A DNA stretch of 64,000 bases from Macrostomum hystrix (Eukaryota; Platyhelminthes; Macrostomidae): positions 4,636,501 to 4,700,500 of the forward strand of contig CATNEN010000024.1 of assembly GCA_950097015.1 (NCBI GenBank). The letters are read 5' to 3'. Both the position numbers and the translations under genes were made by a program. The notes beneath the pieces were generated by a model. That model had not been told where the DNA came from, did not search any database, and was given only the letters and a program-made list of their open reading frames with translations. How positions within the stretch are numbered: the stretch's first letter is position 1; each line of letters opens with the position of its first letter. Below are positions 1 through 11,900 of this stretch, one piece after another.

Positions 1-1000
1 TTTATGCTTCCCCCTCTATAATTTATTCTATCCTCTCGACAAATCATGCAATTTTGTCGATTATTCACGCTTCCCATCGACAACTCATGCTTCGCTCTTG
101 ATAATTCATGATTTTCTCCTCACTACATCTTGCTTCGCCTGTATAATTCATAGTTTCCTCCGTTAATTCATAGTTTCCTCCGTTAATTCATAGTTTCCTC
201 CGTTAATTTATAGTTTCCTCCGTTAATTCATAGTTTCCTCCGTTAATTCATAGTTTCCTCCGTTAATTCATAGTTTCCTCCGTTAATTCATATTTTCCTC
301 CGTTAATTCATAGTTTCCTCCGTTAATACATAGTTTCCTCCGTTAATTTATAGTTTCCTCCGTTAATTTATAGTTTCCTCCGTTAATTCATAGTTTCCTC
401 CGTTAATTCATAGTTTCCTCCGTTAATTCATAGTTTCCTCCTTTAATTCATAGTTTCCTCCGTTAATTCATAGTTTCCTCCGTTAATTCATAGTTTCATC
501 CGTTAATTCATAGTTTCCTCCGTTAATTCATAGTTTCCTCCGTTAATTCATAGTTTCCTCCGTTAATTCATAGTTTCCTCCGTTAATTCATAGTTTCCTC
601 CGTTAATTCATTGTTTCCTCCGTTAATTCATAGTTTCCTCCGTTAATTCATAGTTTCCTCAGTTAATTCATAGTTTCCTCCGTTAATTCATTGTTTCCTC
701 CGTTAATTCATTGTTTCCTCCGTTAATTCATAGTTTCCTCCGTTAATTTATAGTTTCCTCCGTTAATTCATGTTTCCTCCGTTAATTCATGTTTCCATCT
801 CGATAGTTTATGCCTAACCTGAATTATTTATTCTACCCCTCTATAATTTATGTTACCCCCATAAAAATGCATGCTTTTCGCTTGGTAATTTTGCTTGGCA
901 ACTCCCTTGATTATTCATGCTGCCACTTCGATAATTCATGCTGCCACTTCGATAATTCATGCTGCCACTTCGATAATTCATATCTAATTCATAATTAATA
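1..1000. repeat. 20-bp minisatellite, degenerate at both edges
   Basis: The core (about 141-800) is a near-perfect tandem array of a 20-bp unit, ttcatagtttcctccgttaa, about 33 copies with few substitutions. On both sides (1-140 and 800-980) the unit decays into related 19-21 bp repeats such as catgctgccacttcgataat. This is typical of an old array with a recently homogenised centre. No coding potential. Confidence 0.95.
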
Positions 1001-1208
1001 ATTCATGAATTCATAATTCATAATTCATGAATTCATAATTCATAATTCATAGTTCATGAATTCATAATTCATAATTCATAATGAATGAATTCATAATTCA
1101 TAATTCGTAATTCATAATTCATGAATTCATAATTCATAATTCATAATTCATAATTCATGAATTCATAATTCATATCTAATTCGTCATAATTCATATTCAT
1201 AATTCATA
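970..1208. repeat. AT-rich short tandem repeat (aattcata units)
   Basis: Runs of aattcata/aattcatg in 8-13 bp steps, continuous with the preceding array and apparently grown from its attcat half. It ends directly against a stretch of coding character at about 1208. Confidence 0.9.
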
Positions 1209-1998
1209 TCCATGTGAAGCGCTTCAAAAAATATCTGATGGACCAGAAACTGCTGGACAACATCGAAACAATGCCGATCCGCGAGGGGCGAGTGGGTCAG
1301 CGGCTAACGTCGCTGCCTCGCACTCCAAAGGACGCTAGTTCGATTCACCCTTCAATTCACGATTAATTTCGGGACTTGTTGGGGGGGTTTGGACAGTAGC
1401 GACCGGCAGAGGTGCACCATATTTCGTGCAATCAAAGCTTGAAATAATAGCTTCGCTCCTACCTTCTGTGTGCCTGTTCTGCGTTGTGTGAGTTGTGTGC
1501 GTTGGCGCTGGGGCGTGAGGCCTTGCGGTGGGGGTGGCTGGGGGCGGGTGTACACCGCCGCACGCTTTCTGGACTTCCGTCAGCGCGATTGGATAAGTGT
1601 ACACTCATCACCCGGCCCCCCCTGAGGACTGATTTCATATCAGCCTTCCGCCCCGGCTTGGTCTGCTATGTGCGTGTGGGGCTGGGGTGGGGGACACTGC
1701 TGCCTATTCTGGGTGCCTCCTGCCCTCCCCAGCTGGTCTGTGCTGCTGTGTGTGGTGCCTGCTCAGGGGAGGCGGCGCGATGGGCGCAAAAGCGCCTAGT
1801 TCGCCGGTCTGGGGGCGTGCCGCTCCGTCGCTTGTGCGACAAGTGCCCCGGGCCCCCCTGCATATAGATAGATAGAATGCCGATCCGCTATCTTTGTGCC
1901 TATATGCGGCTGTGGTTTGTGTCACTGAAGACTCAGGACTATTCTATTTTGTTGAAATTGAACGCAAAAAGGTGTAACGGGTGTCCCAAAAAACTATA
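1208..1998 (+). pseudogene. Possible exon remnant split by a retroposon
   Basis: Positions 1208-1282 and 1889-1998 read in one frame as about 63 codons once the inserted element and one copy of its target-site duplication are removed. The first part has G/C-rich third positions (for example GTG AAG CGC TTC, then CTG ATG GAC CAG) unlike the AT-rich flank. The second part closes with TAG at 1996-1998. The peptide is basic and helical in character, and I do not recognise its family. The left part runs straight into the AT repeat, so the 5' part of the exon is lost or elsewhere. A chance open frame of this length is possible. Confidence 0.45.
1270..1888 (+). mobile_element. Non-autonomous retroposon with tRNA-like head, GATA tail and 13-bp TSDs
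   Basis: The 13-mer aatgccgatccgc occurs at 1270-1282 and 1876-1888 and brackets a 593-bp insert (1283-1875). The insert starts with a tRNA-like promoter: an A-box-like tgggtcagcggctaacg near 1293 and a B-box-like agttcgattcacc near 1338. It has a GC-rich body and ends in a short tagatagatag tail. Perfect duplications plus a simple-repeat tail are the hallmark of target-primed integration, as in SINEs. ORFs inside it on both strands are chance products of GC richness. Confidence 0.75.
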
Positions 1999-2417
1999 GT
2001 ATCATTAGTTATCTAAACTATAATTATATGATCGCTTCGCTCGCCTCGGACCATTAAACGCAGCCTCAGACTTTTTAACCAAAAAAACTGCAAATTGAGC
2101 AGCCACTATTTTATATGAAATTCGATTTGGTTTGGCGCCCATTATACGTTTAATGGGCCCCGTTTTCGGGACCATTATATGGCACACTGGTTCAAGACTT
2201 CGCATTTTCCAACCATAGACGATAGATTCGTGGCTCAGAATGCGCCCATTAAAAGTCCATTAACGACGAAATCGGATTTTATAAACTCTTCAATTCTAAA
2301 AATAGTAAATAGAAAACAGTTACTTAAAAACTAAAACAGTTACTAATAATTATGCATAACGCTCGATTGATAGTTCCCTTACTGATAATTGCTGTTTCTT
2401 CAATAAATGAAAATGAA
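1999..2417. other. Spacer, nothing recognised
   Basis: Unique-looking AT-rich DNA. No splice-bounded ORF, RNA gene or repeat was recognised. Confidence 0.5.
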
Positions 2418-2650
2418 AATGTCAGGGTTCTCAATTCTCAGTGTGACGGGATGTCAGGGTTCTCAATTCTCAGTGTGACGGGATGTCAGGGTTCTCAATT
2501 CTCAGTGTGACGGGATGTCAGGGTTCTCAATTCTCAGTGTGACGGGATGTCAGGGTTCTCAATTCTCAGTGTGACGGGATGTCAGAGTTCTCAATTCTCA
2601 GTGTGACGGGATGTCAGAGTGCTCAATTTCCAGTGATGTCAGAGTGCTCA
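2418..2650. repeat. 32-bp minisatellite, about 7 copies
   Basis: The unit is built on gtcagggttctcaattctca followed by gtgtgacgggat. The first five copies are essentially identical; the last two drift (gtcagagtgctcaatt) and run into the TGA of the minus-strand ORF at 2648. Confidence 0.9.
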
Positions 2651-3061
2651 ATTCCCCATGGGGATCCTGATCTGGGATTCCAGAATCTCAACGGAGTGAA
2701 TTGCTCGCAGCAGCTGTTCTGGTGTCGCTGGCAAAGCAAACGCGGACTGCTGCTGAATCCCTACGGATGTGGCTGTGGGAGCCGCTGACGTGCTTAACCG
2801 TCGCCTGTACTGCGGCTGATGTCGCTGACCTCCTTGGCCTCCAACGGACGGCAGGCGAGCTGTCGGCTCTTCTGCGGTGGCCGATAACGCCATCTTCGTC
2901 TTCAACCATTGTCCATCGTTGCTTCTGACGCACATCGCAGCTGCGACCGCCTCAGCCGTGACACTCTGCGAGCGTCGGGTTCGACCAAGACGGTTGCCAT
3001 TTGGCACTGACGTCAGATTCAATGGAATGGCCTCTTCAATGCAGGACATTGGCTTGTCCAT
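2648..3061 (-). CDS. Uncharacterised ORF, 137 aa, possible gene or exon
   Basis: An open frame on the minus strand from ATG at 3061 to TGA at 2648-2650. Its composition is more protein-like than the flanking AT-rich DNA: it starts MDKPMSCIEEAIPLNLT, then has a basic RTRRSQSV stretch, an Ala-rich segment and a C-terminus ending RIPMGN. I recognise no family and see no signal peptide or membrane segment. A second minus-strand frame (2688-2933) is also open, which weakens the case. It lies 2.4 kb downstream of the E-protein stop codon on the same strand. It could be a small single-exon gene, a terminal exon of an unseen gene, or chance. Confidence 0.3.
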   Translation of the reverse strand: MDKPMSCIEEAIPLNLTSVPNGNRLGRTRRSQSVTAEAVAAAMCVRSNDGQWLKTKMALSATAEEPTARLPSVGGQGGQRHQPQYRRRLSTSAAPTATSVGIQQQSAFALPATPEQLLRAIHSVEILESQIRIPMGN

Positions 3062-3522
3062 TTTTCCAGGCTTTGCGAAGTTAAATTTCTCATTAATATT
3101 TTTTATAACTATATCCTCCCATCAAACAAGGGTTACTCGGTGTTTTTCATATATATGTGTAGTTCAAAGCGTATAATTAGTGCATTAAGCTAGCCAGACG
3201 TGCCCACTTCACTCTCAAGTTTTAGCCAATTCTAACAGTTTGCGTGAACAGCATCGTTTTTCACTCTATTCGTGTATATCTAATGTAAAGTTCTTCTTGA
3301 GAAAAAAGTAATAATGAAAACAAAAAACAAGTGAGTTATTTTTCACACTGTCACGCTGCAGTTGACATCGAAGACTATTTGCAGGGATGAGATTTATTTT
3401 TTTATTGTGTATTTTACCTTTTAGCGTTTGAGTTTAAAAATTTAATTCGACCAACCAATTATGGACACATTTAGAAGATGTTATTCAACAAATGCTTGCT
3501 AGATGGTCAATCATTATCATCC
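3062..3522. other. Spacer, nothing recognised
   Basis: AT-rich sequence without recognisable genes or repeats. Confidence 0.5.
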
Positions 3523-3525
3523 TCT

Positions 3526-4085
3526 GTGTCTCCCTCTCGATCCCCCCTCTCTCATCTCCCTCTCTCATCTCCCTCTCTCATCTCCCTCTTATCTCCCTCT
3601 CTCATCTCCTTCTCTCATCTCCCTCTCTCATCTCCCTCTTATCTCCCTCTCTCATCTCCCTCTCTCATCTCCCTCTCTCATCTCCCTCTCATCTCCCTCT
3701 CTCATCTGCCTCTCTCATCTCCCTCTCTCATCTCCCTTTCTCATCTCCCTCTCTCATCTCCCTCTCTCATCTCCCTCTCTCATCTCCCTCTCTCATCTCC
3801 CTCTCTCATCTCCCTCTCTCATCTCCCTCTCTCATCTCCCTCTCTCATCTCCCTCTCTCATCTCCCTCTCTCATCTCCCTCTCATCTCCCTCTCTCATCT
3901 CCCTCTCTCATCTCCCTCTCTCATCTCCCTCTCTCATCTCCCTCTCTCATCTCCCTCTCTCATCTCCCTCCCTCATCTCCCTCTCTCATCTCCCTCTCTC
4001 ATCTCCCTCTCTCATCTCCCTCTCTCATCTCCCTCTCATCTCCCTCTCTCATCTCCCTCTCTCATCTCCCTCTCTATCTCCCCTC
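3526..4085 (+). repeat. 12-bp minisatellite ctctcatctccc (GAGATGAGA family)
   Basis: About 45 copies of ctctcatctccc, with occasional 6-bp deletions (ccctctcatctccctct). The complement carries the core gagatgagag shared with the arrays at 8.7, 11.1, 23.9, 41.9 and 58.1 kb. All three plus frames are open because the period is a multiple of 3 and lacks stop codons. This is not a gene. Confidence 0.95.
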
Positions 4086-5326
4086 TATTTATGATAATAG
4101 CTAATGATAATGAAATCTTTACATGGGATAGGCATTCTTTTGATTATTTTGTTTTAAATTCAGTCACATACCGCAATGAGTAGCAACGAATGCAAACAGG
4201 ACTAACAAAAACATGACAGCGAAAACAGGAAACGAAGACAATATTTCTCATAATTCTCAGCACAGACTGATATATAAACTCACACAGAGATAAGCAGAGA
4301 TACGGATTTGAATATTTTGGGAAGCAAACATCACTTGGGAAGAGGACAAACACTTAAAGCGAAAATAAGTTTATACATTTAAACATATAACTTGGTTGAT
4401 ATTATGTACGTAATTATAAAACACGGACAAATTATGTAAATTTAAATTATCTCCCGCGTTTACTAAACATTTTCTAATTTGACATCTGACGTCACGCAAA
4501 AAAATTGTGTTCAACAAATCAATCAAAAAATGTATTTGCTAGAATATAGAAGAGCTCAATTTGTTGGTTTACAAAGGGCGAGACAACAATAAACACTTCT
4601 TGACACTTCTTGCTTTGATGAAACAACTAATCCCTAAAACTGGGAAGAAATTTACCTGGGCGGCGGTATGGCGGTCTCTCCAGTCCACGCACTGAACAGT
4701 TGTACACAATAGCGCTATCTATCAATCTATCAATCTATCAATCTAATTTGAACTTTAGAGTGGAGTTTTGTGCACAGAAGCTATATATTTAAGGGGAATA
4801 ATAAGGTATCGATAAACGGAGAAAAAAGGAACAAAACATTGAGAGACAGGTAGTTAGGGTGGACCAATTTTCACTGTACAGACAAAGCAAAACGTTCAGC
4901 ACATGAGGCCGCCAATGCTGAAATAGCAAGACAAAAAATAAAATTGTCATTTCAGAACACAAGCTATTAAACAGGACCAGAGAACAGAAAACACGCTATA
5001 AATTTTGCATACAATCTACTGACAGTAATATATCGAATACATTTTTGTTTTAGTTTTAGGAGACCCAAGAAAAACTTCCTAAATTAATCAAAAGAAGAGC
5101 TTTGGACCTACTTCTAATAGAAAAGAATCACGATTTTTGTGTGAAAATGTGTGAAAACATTTCTATCTACTTAGTGTATTTTTCGTCTAAATCTGCCTCA
5201 TTAAAACTTATTCTAAGAAACGCAGTTTCCCGTCCTTCTTCTCCTAGTAGTCTTTGCTGGGAAACTATCAGCTTGGGGTATTATTCAAATGTGATCCAAT
5301 GCGTGAAAGAAGAACAGGGTATGGCA
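4086..5326. other. Spacer with a SINE 3' fragment and TATC repeat
   Basis: Mostly AT-rich unique DNA. At 4685-4715 the motif cagtccacgcactgaacag followed by ttgtacacaatagc matches the 3' region of the SINE at 46.9 kb and is followed by a (atctatca)n tail to about 4745. No convincing ORF. Confidence 0.5.
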
Positions 5327-5378
5327 CAGGTATAGCCACAGGTATAGCCACAGGTATAGCCACAGGTATAGCTAACGA
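5327..5378. repeat. 12-bp repeat acaggtatagcc, about 4 copies
   Basis: Four tandem units end 47 bp before the E-protein stop codon, so in the transcript the repeat would fall in the 3' UTR. Confidence 0.85.
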
Positions 5379-5424
5379 ATAGAGCAGCTTGTTGATAATT
5401 TCAGTTTGCGAAAACGGCCACCTG

Positions 5425-5906
5425 CTAGGAGCTGGTCGCCGAATGCTCAGGCCGCAGCAGAAATTGCTCCGGACAGAAGTCTTCTTCTTCTTCTTGTTCA
5501 ACTTCCTTTGCCTCAGGTTTCGCTTCGACGATTTCGATTCCTGCTGAGGCCGGCTGATGACCGCTGATAGCTGCCGAGATGGTTTCGTCCAGACTGCCGC
5601 TAACTGTTGTCTTTGCCTGCGGCAGAACAGCCGGCTGGAGAAATATTAACTGCTGCTGCTGCTGCTGCTGCTGAGAAAGATCTTCAGATGGCGCATAGTA
5701 GATGATGTACTCTTGTTGTTGCTGTTGCTGCTGCTGCTGTTGCTGTAATTCCTGCGCTAAAGCAATGGGCTGGGCTGCACTCTGTGGCTGCAGCTGGTGC
5801 TGAAAAGATTCAACTGTCGGGTAGAAATCAACGGGATGATGATGGGGCTGCGGCTGCTCCGATGGATCGTCGCCGCCGATGCCGCCGCGAACTAGTGGGA
5901 CGGCGG
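5425..5906 (-). CDS. da: E-protein terminal exon: Gln-rich C-terminal tail
   Basis: Acceptor aaattacag precedes 5906. Two bases complete a split Ser codon, then 159 codons run to TAG at 5425-5427. The tail has His- and Gln-rich stretches, two runs of about eight to twelve Gln around [13 protein letters not shown], and a Glu-rich end ([10 protein letters not shown]). Gln-rich C-termini are not typical of vertebrate E-proteins; a transactivation role is inference. Only the upstream donor at 8179 keeps this frame. With the donor 5 nt further on, translation stops after four codons. Confidence 0.8.
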
Positions 5907-8900
5907 CTGTAATTTAAAAGGTAGGTGAGTCTTTCGGTTGCGGCTGACTAACTACTACTGAAAGTAGTTAAAATTGTACGCTCAAATTGTTTCTTCTAAA
6001 CCATGGTAATATTGCTCCTGTAATTAATGTTCAAAAACTGCTCCAATCTGGTTCGAAAAGCTGTTAAAATTCTGTTAATAACGGTTCTATTCCGTGTTCT
6101 AATCCTTCTTCTATAAACTGTTCTAATCCTTGTTCTATTAACTGTTCTAATCTTTGTTCTACAAGGACAAACTGTTCTAATCTTTGTTCTATAAACTGTT
6201 ATAATCTTTGTTCTACAAGGACAAACTGTTCTAATCTTTGTTCTATAAACTGTTCTAATCCTTGTTTTACAAGGACAAACTGTTCTAATCTTTGTTCTAT
6301 AAACTGTTCTAATCTTTGTTCTATAAACTGTTCTAATCTTTATTCTATAAACTGTTCTAATCCTTGTTCTAAAAGTACAAACTGTTCTAATCCTTGTTCT
6401 ATTAACTGTTCTAATATTTGTTCTATAAACTGTTCTAATCCTTGTTCTAAAAGTACAAACTGTTCTAATCCTTGTTCTATTAACTGTTCTAATCTTTGTT
6501 CTATAAACTGTTCTAATCCTTGTTCTACAAGGACAAACTGTTCTAATCCTTGTTCTACAAGGACAAACTGTTCTAATCCTTGTTCTACAAGGACAAACTG
6601 TTCTAATCCTTGTTCTATTAACTGTTCTAATCTTTGTTCTATAAACTGTTCTAATCCTTGTTCAACAAGGACAAACTGTTCTAATCTTTGTTCTATAAAC
6701 TGTTCTAATCCTTGTTCTAAAAGTACAAACTGTTCTAATCATTGTTCTATTAACTGTTCTAATCTTTGTTCTATTAACTGTTCTAATCCTTGTGCTAAAA
6801 GTTCAAACTGTTCTAATCCTTGTTCTATTAACTGTTCTAATCCTTGTTCTAAAAGTACAAACTGTTCTAATCCTTGTTTTATTAACTGTTCTAATCTTTG
6901 TTCTATAAACTGTTCTAATCCTTGTTCTAAAAGTACAAACTGTTCTAATCCTTGTTCTATTAACTGTTCTAATATTTGTTCTATAAACTGTTCTAATCCT
7001 TGTTCTAAAAGTACAAACTGTTCTAATCCTTGTTCTATTAACTGTTCTAATCTTTGTTCTATAAACTGTTCTTATCCTTGTTCTACAAGGACAAACTGTT
7101 CTAATCTTTGTTCTATGAACTGTTCTAATCCTTGTTCTACAAGGACAAACTGTTCTAATCTTTATTCTATAAACTGTCATAATCCTGGATCTGTAATTAT
7201 TATAATTATAATTGATTACACCTGCCCCAATTGGGTCAGATGTGCAGCCGACAGCACAGCGCAGCTAATGCGTGGTGCATCTGAAGGCTGCGTACAGCTG
7301 TTCAGTCCATGGACTGGGGGGACGCCACACCCACCCTCAATTACCCCAGCTGATGCTGGTACCCATTTAACAGCTGGGTGAACTGAAGTAAAGTGTCTTG
7401 CTAAAGGACACAAATTGTTCCAGTGGAGTCGGGAATCGAACCCCCGACCTTCAAGTCGTGAGTCCGACGCCCTAAACACTAGGCTACAACCTCTTGGTTT
7501 TAGTATAAGTGACTAGCTTAGGTGACTAGGCTAAAACCTCTTGGTTGTAGCCTAGTCACCTTGATCTATAAACTGTTCTAACCATTGTTCTAAAAAGTGT
7601 TATAAATTGTTTTCATGAAAAACATTTTCATATTTTTCCTAAACCGCTCTAAAACGAATCTAATTCTGCTAAAAATGAGTTTCAAAATTTTTCTAGAAAT
7701 TATTCTAAAGTCTGTTTTTTTATTTCCGTTCAAGCTGCCATTTTAAGCCAAAGTTCCTTATAAAACTCTAGTCTATTTAGCAAATACCTGAAAAAAAAAC
7801 ATTAGTGCATGCATTCCGCCAAAAAACAAATAACTATTTTTTCAAAGTATGCTTTGCTTCTTTGCTAGAAACACAAACAGGTAACCACTTTTCATTCACC
7901 AATTATTTAAAAAAATCATTTTCTAGTAAGTCGCTCTTTCAGTAACATTTAAAAAGAAAATAAAAGATAATTAAATTCCCGTAGCCAATAGCAAATTCTT
8001 CAATAGTCACATTATAACCTCATTTGTTCAGGCAGTTATCATCCTTGTCAACTGCAAAAGGCACAGAGATTAAAGTACAAAGAGTTTTAATAGTGAAATC
8101 ACCAAAAACAAGAGTTGCTATAGCACAGCTGCTCCTTGATCAAAGAGGCTGAGAATAGACTCAAATTGACTCACCTTACACTCGCTAACAGCTGCCGAAT
8201 AATGATTAGCCAGCTGGTGATGATGCTGATGACTCTGGAAACTGGAAACTGGAACGCCGGGCGAGGCGTCCGGCTGATGAAGCTGATGGTGGTGATGATG
8301 ATGCTGAACGGAGCTGCTGCTGCCGCTGGGGCCGCCAGCTGCGGCAACGGCTACAGCGGCTGCAGCCGCCATGCCCATCGGATCAGCCGGATGATGATGC
8401 TGATGAAGGCCTACGCCGCCGCCACCGAGACGGACAGGAATTTCGTCGCTTTTCTCCTCTTCCCGACGCTTCAAACAGGCCGCTTTGGGATTCAGATTGC
8501 GCTCTGGAGTTGTTCGGGTTTGGAACCGGTAATCCCCTCTAATAACTAACTGGCTTCTCTCATATTTTGGAGGCAAACTGTTCTACTGAGTTAGTAGTAC
8601 CACGAAGAAATGAGCACAGCAAATTGCAATCAGGTTAAAAAATGCATTCGTCTAGACAAGGCGGTGGCCCAGGCCAACGAGGGATAAAAGAGAAAAATTG
8701 CGGGCCATATGAAGGGAGGAGAGATGAGACATGGAAGAGATGAGACACGGGACAGATGAGACACGGGACAGATGAGACACGGGAGAGATGAGACACAGAA
8801 GGAGATGAGACACGGGAGGTATGAGACACGGGAGAGTTGAGGCACGGGACAGATGAGACACGGGAGAGATAAGACACGGGACATATAAGACACGGGAGAG

Positions 8901-11900
8901 ATAAGACACGGGACAGATGAGACATGGGTGAGATGAGACACGGGAGAGATGAGACACGGGAGAGATGAGGCACGGGAGAGATGAGACATGGGAGAGATAA
9001 GACACGGGAGAGACGAGACACGGTAGAGATGAGGCATGGGAGAGATAAGACACGGGAGAGATGAGACACGGGAGAGATGAGACACGGGAGAGATGAGACA
9101 CGGGAGAGATGAGACACGGGAGAGATGAGACACGGGACAGATGAGACACGGGAGAGATGAGACACGAGAGAGATGAGACACGGGAGATGAGACACGGGAG
9201 AGATGAGACACGGGAGAGATGAGACACGGGAGAGATGAGACACGGGAGAGATGACACACGGGAGAGATGAGACACGGGAGAGATGAGACATGGGAGAGAT
9301 GAGACACGGGAGAGATGAGACACGGGAGAGATGACACACGGGAGAGATGAGACACGGGAGAGATGAGACACGGGAGAGATGAGACACGGGAGAGATGACA
9401 CATGGGAGAGATGAGACACGGGAGAGATGAGATACGGGAGAGATAAGACACGGGAGAGATGAGACACGGGAGAGATGAGACACGGGAGAGATGAGACACG
9501 GGAGAGATGAGACACGGGAGAGATGAGACACGGGAGAGATGAGACACGGGAGAGATGAGACACGGGAGAGATGAGACACGGGAGAGATGAGACGCGGGAG
9601 AGATGAGTTAGAGAGATGATTGGCAGTCATTACCTCGAACTTGCTGCTCCAAGGCGGTGATGACTGTGACAGCCTGCTGAAGCACGCCGAGTTTTGTCTG
9701 CGGCTTTTCATTTTTCAGGTGCATCATTGTCATGCGGCCCAGCTCCTTGAAGGCGCCATTGATGTCGCGAACGCGAACTCTGGGCGATGATTAGGTCAAA
9801 AGAAACATGCGAATTGAGGCGTGCTTTTGCATGACGTGCATTCATTAAACACTTCACACCGGCAAAAACATTTGCCTTAAATTTGGGTTAAAGTTTATTG
9901 AAATGAATTCATAAGGCGAAGATTCGCAAACTATATATTAGCAGTTCAATCTCTTTCCTAAATAATTTCTTTGTCTCCTTAGAAACGAGGCGGTCATAAT
10001 TGCTTTCCAGTATTTTTCGCACCTGGAAAATTCTTTTTAATCCTCACAAGCTTTCCGTGCAACAACCATTCCTGGATAGGTGCTTGAGAATAATTGCTCA
10101 ATTTTCTAGCTGAAAACAATCAAATGCAGACTGAATTGTTGTCGCCTTTGTGGAAAATTGTCAGCCCAATTAGCAATAGGCTCTTTGACTAGCAATCGAC
10201 TATGGACTGAAGTGGTTCGAAAACTTTCTTTTTGGACCAGTGAAACACCAGTCTGCTTGAAGAACACAGATAACTTTAACTTGAGTAGCCTATTCTCTCC
10301 CGTCTCAATATTCGGGGCTTCTAGCCGATGTCAACGAAAGTGGGAATGGGTATTGTCGGTGAAAAAATATTTCCTCACATTGCTCGCTTATCCAGGCAGG
10401 GAATAATTGGGGTGGGTTAGCAGCGAAACATCTGGCGCAACTCCCTGAGCAGGTTTTGTCGTCGGAACCCCAAAACACGGCCAAAATCGGGTTCAGTTTG
10501 AGAAGAATTGGCTTCAATTGCAAAAAAATGCAACACTATAGGATTTTCGTGCATTGAAATTTACGCAAATTTTCCTATTTGGTTTGGTTCGTTAGCTTGA
10601 CTATGCAGTTAGATAAGTGCACCGATTTTTAATTTCGAAAATTAGTCAACCTTCAGTTTCATATTTTAAACCACTCACAATCCACAGCCTGCACAATACA
10701 TAGGCTGTACAATACCCAGGCTGCACAATCCACAGCCTGCACAATCCACAGCCTGCACAATCCACAGCCTGCACAATCCACAGCCTGCACAATACACAGC
10801 CTGCACAATCCACAGCCTGTACAATACACAGCCTGCACAATCCACAGCCTGCACAATCCACAGCCTGCACAATACACAGGCTGTACAATACCCAGGCTGC
10901 ACAATCCACAGCCTGCACAATCCACAGCCTGCACAATACACAGCCTGCACAATACACAGCCTGCACAATACACAGCCTGCACAATACACAGCCTGCACAA
11001 TACACAGCCTGCACAATACACAGCCTGAATTATCGAAAGTTCACAACCTATGCAATGAATAATCAAAAACATTCACACCTCACAACCTTCAAAATCCACA
11101 AATTTCACAATCCGAAACCTGCAAGATCAACAATTTGAGATTAGATACCGGAGAGATGAGATACAGGAGAGATGAGATGCAGGAGAGATGAGACAAGGCA
11201 GAGATGTGACAGGGAGAGATGAGACAGGGGAGAGATGAGACAGGGAGAGATGAGACAGGGAGAGATGAGACAGGGAGAGATGAGACAGGGGAGAGATGAG
11301 ACAGGGGAGAGATGAGACAGGGAGAGATGAGACAGGGCGAGATGAGACAGGGAGAGATGAAACAGGGAGAGATGAGACAGGGAGAGATGAGACAGGGGAG
11401 AGATGAGACAGGGGAGAGATAAGACAGGGGACAGATGAGACAGGGGAGAGATGAGACAGGGGACAGATGAGACAGGGGAGAGATGAGACAGGGGACAGAT
11501 GAGACAGGGCGAGATGAGACAGGGAGAGATGAAACAGGGAGAGATGAGACAGGGAGAGATGAGACAGGGGAGAGATGAGACAGGGGAGAGATAAGACAGG
11601 GGACAGATGAGACAGGGAGAGATGAGACAGGGGAGAGATGAGACAGGGGAGAGATGAGACAGGGGAGAGATGAGACAGGGAGAGATGAGACAGGGGAGAG
11701 ATGAAACAGGGAGAGATGAGACAGGGCGAGATGAGACAGGGAGAGATGAGACAAGGAGAGATGAGACAGGGGAGAGATGAAACAGGGAGAGATGAGACAG
11801 GGAGAGATGAGACAGGGAGAGATGAAACAGGGAGAGATGAGACAGGGGAGAGATGAGACAGGGGAGAGATAAGACAGGGGACAGATGAGACAGGGGAGAG

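Noticed and set aside
1484-1925. ORFs of 60-127 codons in the GC-rich block
   Set aside because: All lie inside the retroposon bounded by 13-bp TSDs and are open on both strands through GC richness.
7203-7495. True tRNA gene
   Set aside because: The B box is good, but the head does not close into a full cloverleaf by eye and is followed by SINE body modules found at other sites.
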